From assembly GCA_027924585.1 (NCBI GenBank), contig BSBM01000809.1, positions 7,163,001 through 7,227,000 of the forward strand: DNA of 64,000 nt, written 5' to 3'. The stretch's first letter is position 1. Every line of letters starts with the position of its first letter. Below the pieces are notes generated by a model, which searched no databases, was not told the origin of the DNA, and was given only the letters and a program-made list of their open reading frames with translations. Both the position numbers and the translations under genes were made by a program. This document shows, in pieces, positions 55,530-64,000 of this stretch. The stretch is from Larix kaempferi. Lineage: Eukaryota > Streptophyta > Pinopsida > Pinales > Pinaceae.

Positions 55530-55667
55530 GGTATTCTCATTAATACAAGCCCGATCACCTTGCTGCTTTCTGCTAGACCATCCCTGTGGACCCACTTGAT
55601 TAATTTTATGATCTTGATGATTTGTTCTAGTTCTGAAATTGACCTTTATGGTATGTTTTGATGGAGC
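55530..55667 (+). pseudogene. DDB1: scrambled upstream DDB1 remnant
   Basis: One frame reads N-T-S-P-I-T-L near 55543 and S-A-R-P-S near 55570, echoing the T-Q-P-I-T-L and S-D-R-P-T stretches that precede the next exon in plant DDB1. The rest does not align, so this piece is deleted or rearranged. The acceptor-like GGAGCAG ends at 55669. Confidence 0.35.
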
Positions 55668-56021
55668 AGTCTTGCAATTGCAAATGAGGACCTGCTTACC
55701 ATTGGGTCAATTTATGACATTCAGAAACTTCACATTCGTGTAGTTCCACTTGGAGAGCATGCTCATCGTATTTTCCATCAGGAGCACTCTCGAACATTTG
55801 CCATTTGGAATGTGAAGTATTCTCAGTTGAATGCAAACGAGTCAGAAACACACTTTGTGCGTTTGTTAGATGATCAGACATTTGAAACTATTTTATCATA
55901 TCAACTTGATGCTTATGAAAATGGGTGTTCCATCCTCAGTTGTTCATTTTCTGATGACAACAATTCCTATTATTGCATTGGGACAACATATGTCTTGCCT
56001 GAGGAGAACGAACCTAACAAG
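55668..56021 (+). pseudogene. DDB1: DDB1 (damaged DNA-binding protein 1) exon
   Basis: Open frame S-L-A-I-A-N-E-D-L-L-T-I-G near 55668, I-Q-K-L-H-I-R near 55725, F-V-R-L-L-D-D-Q-T-F-E near 55855, and T-Y-V-L-P-E-E-N-E-P-N-K at its end. These match plant DDB1, the WD40-type beta-propeller adaptor of CUL4 E3 ubiquitin ligases, in the part joining propellers BPC and BPB. No stop in this exon. The following intron begins GC (56022-56023), not GT. Introns are retained, so this is a genomic fragment, not a retrocopy. Confidence 0.9.
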
Positions 56022-56239
56022 GCAAGCTCTGATACTTTTGTTTCTTCTTTTATTAAATCACTCATGCTTTCTCTTCTAATTCTCTCATTTTTTATAGGGT
56101 TTCATTACAATTTTATGAGAATAGTAAATACCGTCAAAGGCTCATGCCAAATGGATGTCTTGTACTTCCCATGCAACAATCACTTTTACTTTTTAAAATC
56201 TCAGTCAATTGTTTTATTTTCATTTGTTTTTGTTAACAG

Positions 56240-56524
56240 GGCAGAATTTTAGTATTTTCTGTTGAAGATGGTAAACTGCAACTTGTTACTGAGAAGGAGA
56301 CAAAGGGCTCTGTTTATAATCTGAATGCATTTAATGGAAAGTTGCTTGCTGGAATCAATCAAAAGATTCAGTTATACAAGTGGGTACTCCATGATGATGG
56401 TTCAAGAGAGTTGCAATCTGATTGTGGCCATCATGGTCATATTCTTGCACTCTATGTTTAGTCTCATGGAGATTTTATTGTTGTCGGTGATTTGATGAAA
56501 TGAATCTCTTTATTGATGTACAAG
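56240..56524 (+). pseudogene. DDB1: DDB1 exon, next in order, with two stops
   Basis: Acceptor TTAACAG, phase 0; 95 codons: G-R-I-L-V-F-S-V-E-D-G, then K-G-S-V-Y-N-L-N-A-F-N-G-K-L-L-A, C-G-H-H-G-H-I-L-A-L-Y-V, F-I-V-V-G-D-L-M-K. TAG at 56458-56460 (plausibly from CAG) and a TGA near 56501. Donor GTATGT at 56525. The next DDB1 exon was not found in the 700 bp that follow, so the fragment is truncated. Confidence 0.9.
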
Positions 56525-57228
56525 GTATGTCTTTTTCTTGATTCCTGTGAATAAATTTTGTTTGTAATCTAATGACTCTAATTCATGCTAGTTATCTTGC
56601 TAATTTTACTAAAGAAAAACCCTAACTCGACATCTCAACATCACAAGCAACCATGTTTAAGGATGGGATGACTTGTTTTGATACTCTTTGTAGAGATGGA
56701 CTGTCTCTTATAAATTATGTTTGGGTCAAACTTGGTTGATGGGTGACAAAAGTTGTTATTTATATATCCTCCTATTGCGCCCTTTCAATATCTAACACCA
56801 ATATTTGCAGTGCATTCGTAAGAGGGACATCAATAGGATGATAGTTAGCAGGGACAGATTTGTGAGAATTTATTTGGACATATCAAATTGATTATGATGA
56901 CCAACAATACATCAAAGGGTGGAAGTAATAGGGATAGATGATTTCCATAACTGAAGGAATTAAGATTTTACAACAATAAATTCATCAAAATTTCTGAAGA
57001 TTATTAGAAAGGATGATATGCACTGACAACCCTTTGGACCAACACTGTTTGAGGTAACAAAAGGAAAGTATGTGGATGTAAAGAAAAAAATAGATATTGA
57101 TCCAAGGACAACAATATATTGGGTATGGTGTTTGTTAAAAAACATTACTAAACACATACAGGAGCAACTTTGAAGCGTCTTTTGTGCACAACTCTCAGTA
57201 CTTGGGATATTCTTGGGCCTGAAATACC
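56525..57228. other. noncoding after the DDB1 fragment
   Basis: Begins as the downstream intron; no further DDB1 exon or other gene seen. Confidence 0.5.
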
Positions 57229-57537
57229 TCATGAATGAGTGATGAGGTGAGAAATTATAGTTTGGAAAACTACATGTCGCATTGATTGTTTCTCAAAACA
57301 TATTGTCTCACCCTTGTTTTGTTGACAAGTGTCACAAGCTGTGACAATTTTTTGGATGTCTATTTTCGTGTCTTCCCAAAATAAGTGCTTAATTCTCTCA
57401 TAGGTTTTATGAAAACCCAAGTGACCTGCATTGGGGGATGAATGTAACTCTAAGAAGTAGTGCTTCAAGGATGAATTGGGTGCTAGACAAATGCACTCAT
57501 TATTATTAATGATAGTGCAGTTGTGATAGCCCTGCAC
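57229..57537 (-). pseudogene. gypsy integrase zinc-binding fragment
   Basis: 102 codons. G-H-L-G-F-H-K-T-Y-E-R-I preceded by H-S-S-P-N-A gives the two His, and C-D-T-C-Q-Q-N-K the two Cys of the integrase H2C2 domain. No catalytic core or RT on either side, so this is an isolated scrap of a Ty3/gypsy element. Confidence 0.8.
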
Positions 57538-57892
57538 TATGATTTACAAACAAGTAATCAACAAGGAGGGAGCATGCCCACCAGAATTTGAACTCCTGTA
57601 CCCATAGTTATGAAAACAATGTCAAGCAAATTTCATGAACTGAAAATTAAGCATATACCCATATGTTTGTAAGCTGGTTGGTCTTTGTTAACTATAGAAA
57701 CATGAACAACTATTTCATAGTTAGAAATAATCTAGTTTCAACTGTGTGCCACTGATTAAGCCTAGTTAGAGGTGTTTTCTGGGTTCTTTTGATGATTATT
57801 TAAGCATTATAGCGCAAAAAGACAATTTAAATTTTATGTGCATTAAAATTCATTTTTTTAACACTTCTAGGTATCGTCGATATATCGACAAA
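57538..57892. other. noncoding, nothing recognised
   Basis: AT-rich with no supportable ORF. Confidence 0.5.
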
Positions 57893-57952
57893 TGCAATAT
57901 CCCAAATTTTGGACTAACTATTTCTATTGTTATATTGGGCCACGGCCCCAAC

Positions 57953-58330
57953 ACATATGTTTTATTTTGAGTATTGGGCATAATCCCTAGCACCTCTGAT
58001 TTATTCTTTTATATATTGACATACTGGGCACTCACCCTGACTCACTTCTTTATTTGAGTGTATATTAGGAGAGGAAGCCCTAATGTTTTGATGATGTGTT
58101 TTAGCTTTGATATGGGTACAAACCCTAATATACTGAGATGATCTTTTGTTACTTACCGTGCAGAGATATGATTTTACATGATTGACTTATGAAGTGTATT
58201 GAGCGTGGACTCAGAAACACACATATAACCTATGTACTGGGCATAAGCCCCGATGTACCTAGAGGAATGTTTATGTACTGGGAGTAAGCCCTGACGTACA
58301 TTGAGTATTGGGCATAAGCCCTGCATCACT
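57953..58330. repeat. imperfect repeats of a TACTGGGCATAAGCCC motif
   Basis: About six degenerate copies of YATTGGGCATAAGCCCTGA, clearest at 58216, 58267 and 58303. The core GGGCATAAGCCC is itself nearly palindromic. Probably part of an LTR U3 region. Confidence 0.65.
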
Positions 58331-60390
58331 ACAAGCTTGATAAATGAATACCAGATCCGAGGCCACTTCAACATTCTAGATGTGCCTCACAACCACCTTC
58401 TAGCACTAGTGCTGAGCAAGAAGCTCTGGAATTGCACTAGCGTAACGCCCATGTGAAAGTGTTGAGTCAAAAGGCTCTGAAGGGCATGCGGGGTTACTAA
58501 ATATCAAAGTGTTGAGTCGGAAAGACTCTGAATAACACTTCTACTTTCATCACATTTATTTAATTTGGTTAAATGATTCATCTTCTATCCATCATCAAAA
58601 TCCTGTGGGAACTACTAGGTTAAAACTAGGGAATCCGACATGCAAGAGAGAGACTAGAGGTGCCTATCCAAGCTTACTGAAAGACCGTCCAAAGAATTGG
58701 ACCATATCCTTAATGTTAAGAAGAAGTCTCATGTGAAGATACATAATTAAATAAAAGATAATTACCACCACTTAAAGCATGGATTGACTAAGAGTAGTCT
58801 TCTATGAATAGCATGCATAAGCCCTCAAGGCTAATATTATTATTAAGAACTTTAATAATAATGATACTATTATTTTATATGTCTATGACATATGGTTTAT
58901 GCATAGTAGGCTGCCACATTTTTTAAATAGTATTAATAATAAATTAGTAATTAGTGGGCTGCCACATTATTAATAATATCAAAAATGTATTTGTAGCTAG
59001 GCTGGAAATACAGTTATTGTTGTTATAATTATTATGAAAAGATTTAGTTAAAAATCACTCATACTTAAAACAATTGAAAAAGTCCTATTTAAAGATGAGT
59101 AGATATTTATTAAATAAATATCTTTTAAAATATTAATTATTTTAATTTAAAGAAACTAAAATATTCAACATTCATAATTCAAGACTCCCCTACTTAAAGA
59201 GGGCATATCCCAAGTTTTGGGAATCATCTTTTTCATTATCATTATCTTATGGTAAGCAGAGAGAATTTTTTGCTCCAAGAACTGAAGCAGTCCCATATCA
59301 ATTTTCCAGATCTAAACCAACAGTAAACCTAGGGCCTCTATCTCTTATTGCATGTTGGAACCAGCTCGGGGTGATCCAGTTAGAACCAAGAATGGTCTAA
59401 GGGTCATGGTTGGGAGGAACATGGTATCCCCAAAATTATCCACCTGAAAGATCATTGCTACAGGTCAGCTAAGCTAAAAGATTTTGTATTAACTATTGAT
59501 TGAGTGTGCAGGCCTCTAGAGGGGCAGGTCAAAATCCAGAGGCAGGTCAAAATCCAATTCAACCAAGTATGAATTGTTAAACTCACATTTTCAAGTTATG
59601 TTGGAAGATAGGAAATTAAATTAGGTTCATTATTGTAGTACCATTTTTCCTAACATTTACAACATTTTATTCTCTTATAGAGCAAGGGCCTTTGGACATA
59701 GGCTCTCGAGTTAGTCGTTGTTATTAGGCACCAAACCCTGTACCCATAATTCTTTTGTAACTCAGATTTTGTTTAAGAATCAGTAGATTGTCTAGCAGGT
59801 CTAGCCAAGCTAGCCCGTGCTAGTTAAGCAAGCGCATCAAAAACCTAGAATCTTTTTAGTTTAAAACCAAGTCTCGGTCTTACCAAGCATAAAGTACTTC
59901 AATTGCATTTTTTTTCTCTTTAAATTTCTGAACTGTACATTGAATTTTTCTTTAAAAAAAAAAATCATTTATATAATATCTCTATTAGATGTTTGACGTT
60001 TTACTTCTGCCCATTCAAAATAGTAAAAACATTATTGAAACGTTCTCACCATAGCATTATATTATTATACTCCATGACATTTCTTTTTTTAACTTTGCTT
60101 TAGATACTAAACACAAACCTGAATACGTAGATTGACTAGCAACCTAATCTCAACGTTTTCTTGCCAAAACACCAAGCGAGTAGTTACACAATTGTTTCTG
60201 TGACTACCCTCACAGTAATCATTGTAAAAGCCCAAGTCTCGTTATCTAACTCCACGGCCACCCTACCTTTTCTTTAAGAGTCGAAATCACAAACTTAGAT
60301 TTGGATCAGGAAATATTCTACATGTTAACGCAAATCGCAAACCCTAGCTAGTAACATTCTTTAATTAAGTAACGCTCCCAACAAAAACCA
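58331..60390. other. noncoding, probable LTR body
   Basis: No gene. TACTTAAAG near 59190, followed by A+G-rich transcribed-looking sequence, is a weak promoter candidate. A run of A ends near 59965. Confidence 0.4.
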
Positions 60391-61390
60391 TTACAACACT
60401 ATCTCTACATTACGATTTTCAAGAAATAAAGGCAAAGGTCTAAAATCCATCTCACAGCCAACACTATTTTGTATAAAATGAAAACCATTGAAGGCACCGA
60501 CACTTAGTTTATCCACCCATTCCCAATCTTCAGAAAAGAAAAACAAATGGGATATGTTTTTCCTGTCAACAATAGATACACAGCATTTCACATTTAAAAC
60601 ATCAAGCGTATCTACGCTATAAGCATTGCATTCCAACTTTACATTCAAATCCTTCATGTAGTAGGCATTCTCAGCAATGGCAAAGCCATAATAGAAAATC
60701 TAAGACAAATACATAAATTGGCAATGCATCAACTTTAAACACAAAAGTCTAACTAAATCCAGATACCCACAGGGGTCCCATAGAAAGAAACGCAAAGGAT
60801 AGGCAAGCATAATTTTCAATTATAGAAAGAAAACGCAGAGGTCCAGTCATTCTACTTATATTTCATACTTGTACAAAATTCAAATGAAAAACACAGAATA
60901 GAAAACAAGTGCACATTTGGGCATTATTCATAAGAGCCGAATGCTCAGAACCATTATATTAAACCCAGAAACTCTCCAGTGTCATGTCTCCTTTAATTAA
61001 AAATAGAAGTAGCCAACAAACCAGTCTAGCCTATTGGGTGACCCATGGGAGTTCCAAAAGTGGATACAGTGAGCCGAAGGAATCATGAGCCTCCCACACA
61101 AAATTATAGCATTAGTTTCCCATAGCCATGACAGGAAAGGGGAATTTTGGGTATCAAACCCTGACTTACTTTACTATGCAACCCAAGGAAGTCGCCACCC
61201 ACAGCAACCCACGCCAAGCATTCACACGACCCCCACCTGCGAAAAATGCAACACATTGCAACAAAACCCCAATCAGAACTGAGTCAAGCTTCTACAAAAC
61301 AGGAATCACAAAGGAACAGATTCCAAAGGAAAAGAGTGAAAACATTACCTCATAACGATTCATGGCCAAAATGTCCACGCTCTTCACCAT
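60391..61390 (-). CDS. small two-exon gene, product unknown (116 aa)
   Basis: Exon 1 is 61390-61349 (ATG, M-V-K-S-V-D-I-L-A-M-N-R-Y-E), donor GTAATG; intron 61348-60700 (649 bp) ending GTCTTAG; exon 2 is 60699-60391 in phase 0, starting I-F-Y-Y-G-F-A-I-A-E-N and ending N-R-N-V-E-I-V-L then stop. Frame and splice signals agree. I do not recognise the protein: no signal peptide or membrane helix, Cys- and Phe-rich middle (K-C-C-V-S-I-V, H-L-F-F-F-S-E-D-W). It may be the first exons of a larger gene that has lost its 3' part. It lies antisense to, and possibly within, a gypsy LTR. No damage is visible. Confidence 0.45.
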
Positions 61391-62228
61391 TAATGAAGGA
61401 TTCCCTGACCTGGAGCAAAGCTCCAGTCAAGCGCCTCCAGTTACATTCACAATAGAGAAACCCTCTACCAAGACTGGAACAACATGATGAATGAATCAAA
61501 GGCGAGTTTCGAGGCTTAACCCCCTCCCCCAGCTGTAATCCACATTGTTGCTAAAGCATTAATGGCACCAACTACCTCCACTTAGATTAGTATTGCAAGT
61601 TTTACACCCTCTTGCATAGTTTACAACCTTGGCTCATGAACCCTTTTCCAAGTCTTAAAAAACCTTGTTATAGTCTTAACCCTTTAGTATTTTTTTTGTA
61701 TCAACCATAACCTTTGGTAGTGCATAGTTTAAAGGAGAGTCATCGATTGTAGACCTACAAACAAATACATTTCAATACATTAGCGTGATGCTAAGTAAGT
61801 CAGGTGGAATCACCCTTACCCCTCGGCAGCCGTGCCGATGGTATGTGGTACCTTCTCAAGTTTCGCAAGGGTCACTTTTTGCTTCAACCAGTCCCTCTTT
61901 CCTGAATGAGAACAATTAAAACAATTTACATTTTAAGAGGTACTTAAATCTTAAAGGAGGAAAACTGAACATTTTGCAAGCATGTCGTATAAGTTATTTT
62001 CCTATCTCTTTTCACCATAATGCTTCTGCAGACTTAAGAGAATTAAAACTAATAAGACCAAATTGTTACTTAGGAAACTTAAACTTTTAAAAATGCCATA
62101 ACCAACTGGCAGTACATTCCTTACTTTTATCAGTACTGAAGTTAATTTACAAATCATCAACGGTAAACTAGCTTCTATAGTAGTAGTGGAAAATTTTTAA
62201 ATTTTTAATCTTTTTTTGGGACATTTCA
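61391..62228. other. 5' flank of the small gene and end of the gypsy LTR
   Basis: No ORF supported. The right edge is the LTR terminus ...TTTGGGACATTTCA. The boundary between gene promoter and LTR is not visible. Confidence 0.45.
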
Positions 62229-62230
62229 AG

Positions 62231-62242
62231 TGGTATCAGAGC
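62231..62242 (+). other. primer binding site, initiator-Met tRNA
   Basis: TGGTATCAGAGC, two bases after the LTR end; extends to TGGTATCAGAGCCGA. Confidence 0.88.
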
Positions 62243-62417
62243 CGAGCTACAAAACCAAGTGACCTATTGGCCTCATTACAAACAGAACATCCGTTGTAGA
62301 TACTCGTAAAAAAAAAACATACATTTATGAATTTGTTATTTTTATGTGAAAAATAAACTAACAGATTTTTTGTTCTTGACACTTATATAACATTGCAGGT
62401 ACAGTCGTTGGCTGAAA

Positions 62418-63462
62418 ATGAATGCAGAAGGGGGCAGCAGCATACATGGAAATCTAAACTCTCCACCACGAGAGCAAGAAATTGTGGTGGAACTCAACTC
62501 AGATTTAATGAAATCCATGCAAAATCTACAGGAAGAATTCCAAAGTTTCATAGATGAAAACATGTAGGAAAGAAGAGAGCAGCAAGCTATAAATGAAGCT
62601 TTACTTCAAAGCTTAACCAGGTTAAAAACTATGGACAACCCACAGTCTCAGCCAACACTTTTAAAATGAGAAACTGTCATACAAAGAAAACTGTCAGTCC
62701 TAAGGGAGAAGAGCAGGAAGAACACATGCTTGAATCAATGGAGGAGGACTATAAGAGATCTTCCAACAATGATGGTTCATGACCTCCTTGCAAGAAAAGG
62801 AGGAAGAGTGGTGACAGTTTGCAAGGATAATTCAGAAAGATAAAAGCCCCAACTTATGATGGAGAGATTAACTCTGGGGAGAAGGATGAGGAGTGGCTGC
62901 TAGGTATGAATAAGTATTTCAAAGTTCATAATTACTCCAGTGAAATGCAAGCCCGACTAGCCATATACAACCTGAATGTTAAAGTAGCAAGATGGTGGCA
63001 GGACTTGAAACACACCAAAGGACAAGAACTAAGAGACATAACCTCGGATACTTTCAGCAAAATATTCCAAGACAAATATATGTCTAAAAGATTCTTTGAC
63101 AAGAAAATTAAAGAATTTCATGAGTTGAAAATGGGCTCCCTAACCATTGAGGCATTCATTAACAGATTCTTGGACTTGTTGCACTATGTTCCATACATCA
63201 AAGATGAAAATTTCAAGATACAATAGTTCTTGGGAGTAGAGAAAAGATAGAGTTTGACATGCCCAAAACCCTTGATGTGACCTTACATAAAGCAAGATTG
63301 TGTTATGAGCACGGACAACCAAGGAACAATAACATCAACAGAAACAGAGATAGGTTCAGAACCTTCTCGGACAACCACAGACCGGGTTTTAGACCTCCAC
63401 CTTACCGAAAACAAAACAATATTTTTCCACCTAATAGAGGGTTCAACCGACCGCAAGCATGA
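62418..63462 (+). pseudogene. Gag of the rightmost gypsy element
   Basis: ATG 62418 opens M-N-A-E-G-G-S-S-I-H with a stop (TAG) near 62562. After at least one frameshift the conserved part runs K-A-P-T-Y-D-G-E near 62847, W-L-L-G-M-N-K-Y-F near 62895, V-A-R-W-W-Q-D-L near 62987, and F-H-E-L-K-M-G-S near 63118 to a TAG at 63224-63226. Another frameshift leads to F-D-M-P-K-T-L-D near 63254 and an Arg/Asn/Pro-rich tail. This is the chromovirus-like Gag capsid layout. Multiple lesions make it a pseudogene. Confidence 0.8.
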
Positions 63463-64000
63463 CCAAATGCATCCCCACCACCTATCAACAGGCCAGCTTT
63501 CAACAAAGGGACAAAAGTTATCCCACCAACTATTTCTTGTTGGAAATGCCAAGGGCCTCACTACTACAGAGACTGCCCCAGCAAAACGGATGGAGTTTTA
63601 CACAACGTCCAAGCAGAACCTACCGTAGGAGACATGGAAAAAACACGCAGAATTTATGTCACTCTTGATGGCCGACAGGAAGATCACAAATCCACCATGG
63701 TTGAAATTGAGATTAAGATCTCAAACACAACCATTTTAGTTTTAATAAACCCGAGCACTTGCCGAAGTTATATCTCCCCTAAGATAGTGGACACTTGTAA
63801 GTTAAACCAAGAGCACCACGGGAAACCGTGGCTGGTACAACTAGCCACTGATACCAAACAAAAGGTCTCCGAGTTAGTTAAAACTTGTGAGATAGACTTA
63901 AATAGTTTCCCAACTAGGTTAGATTTAAACATTCTACCCCTAGGTTCGTACGATGTACTTATTGACATGGATTGGTTAGAAGAACACCATGTCCTACTTG
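63463..64000 (+). pseudogene. zinc knuckle and protease of the rightmost gypsy element (truncated by the window)
   Basis: Open to the window end in one frame. C-W-K-C-x3-H-x4-C near 63538-63573 is the Gag zinc knuckle. The protease active site reads V-L-I-N-P-S-T near 63734 where L-I-D-P-G-S-T or L-(V/I)-D-S-G is usual, so the catalytic Asp is Asn. Y-D-V-L-I-D-M-D-W-L-E near 63950 is the conserved second protease block. RT should lie beyond 64000. Confidence 0.8.

Larger units (their letters stand above)
57893..64000 (+). mobile_element. Ty3/gypsy element, 5' part only (runs off the window)
   Basis: Firm part: an LTR end (GGGACATTTCA at 62228), two-base spacer, initiator-Met primer site at 62231, gag from 62418 and protease to the window edge. 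The LTR start is uncertain. TGCAATATCCCAAA at 57893 is close to the complement of the LTR end (TGAAATGTCCCAAA), which would give a 4.3-kb LTR, but a two-exon gene lies inside that span, so a shorter LTR beginning near 61.5 kb is also possible. The primer and Gag type fit a chromovirus-like lineage. Confidence 0.6.

Noticed and set aside
1-64000. tRNA, rRNA, riboswitch or organelle sequence
   Set aside because: No cloverleaf, rRNA core or organelle gene sequence was recognised; TGGTATCAGAGC and TGGCGACTCC are primer sites, not tRNA genes.

Overview
This is plant nuclear DNA made almost entirely of layered transposable elements, with a few broken host-gene pieces. The plant assignment rests on the lineages present: Ty3/gypsy Tat (tRNA-Arg primer site and archaeal-type RNase H), Ty1/copia Tork-like and SIRE-like elements, CACTA TNP2-type transposase exons, AT-rich plant-style introns, and a decayed copy of plant DDB1. 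Large, old, mutation-riddled elements and kilobase spacers suggest a very large genome, probably a gymnosperm such as a conifer; that last step is inference.

Layout. 1-18.3 kb: exons of a CACTA transposase gene (173-270, 14825-14848, 14997-15313, 16335-16749), split by a complete 14.5-kb Tat-type gypsy element (271-14819, target duplication AGCCT). The gypsy carries gag-pol in one reading frame with 18 in-frame stops, an archaeal-type RNase H ORF downstream of integrase, and a spliced antisense gene (10262-11683). 18.3-27 kb: AT-rich spacer, then a 7.6-kb insertion (19356-26979, duplication GTATG) without recognisable proteins, sitting in a short ORF. 27-31.5 kb: spacer, then two unrecognised adjacent ORFs (29938-30869) between ~120-bp direct repeats. 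31565-36737: an intact, very young Tork-like copia element on the minus strand (identical 567-bp LTRs, 1295-codon polyprotein). 38.7-44.1 kb: a decayed 13-exon gene that appears to join a SET (histone-methyltransferase-like) domain, repeated mini-exons and a CACTA TNPA-like (Transposase_24-like) region; a 1.55-kb solo LTR sits on one of its splice junctions. 44.3-46.2 kb: interleaved direct repeats. 46869-54905: a decayed SIRE-like copia element (minus) whose LTRs carry arrays of TGAGTCA-like motifs. 55.5-56.5 kb: DDB1 pseudogene. 57.2-57.5 kb: gypsy integrase scrap. 57.9-64 kb: 5' part of another gypsy element (initiator-Met primer site at 62231, broken gag and protease) running off the window, with a small two-exon minus-strand gene (60391-61390) lying upstream of or inside its LTR.

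Function. Only the Tork-like element looks capable of autonomous activity. The most unusual object is the SET/transposase-like gene at 38.7-44.1 kb; next come the spliced antisense gene of the Tat element and the unidentified two-ORF cassette at 30 kb. All family names come from reading motifs by eye; no search was run.
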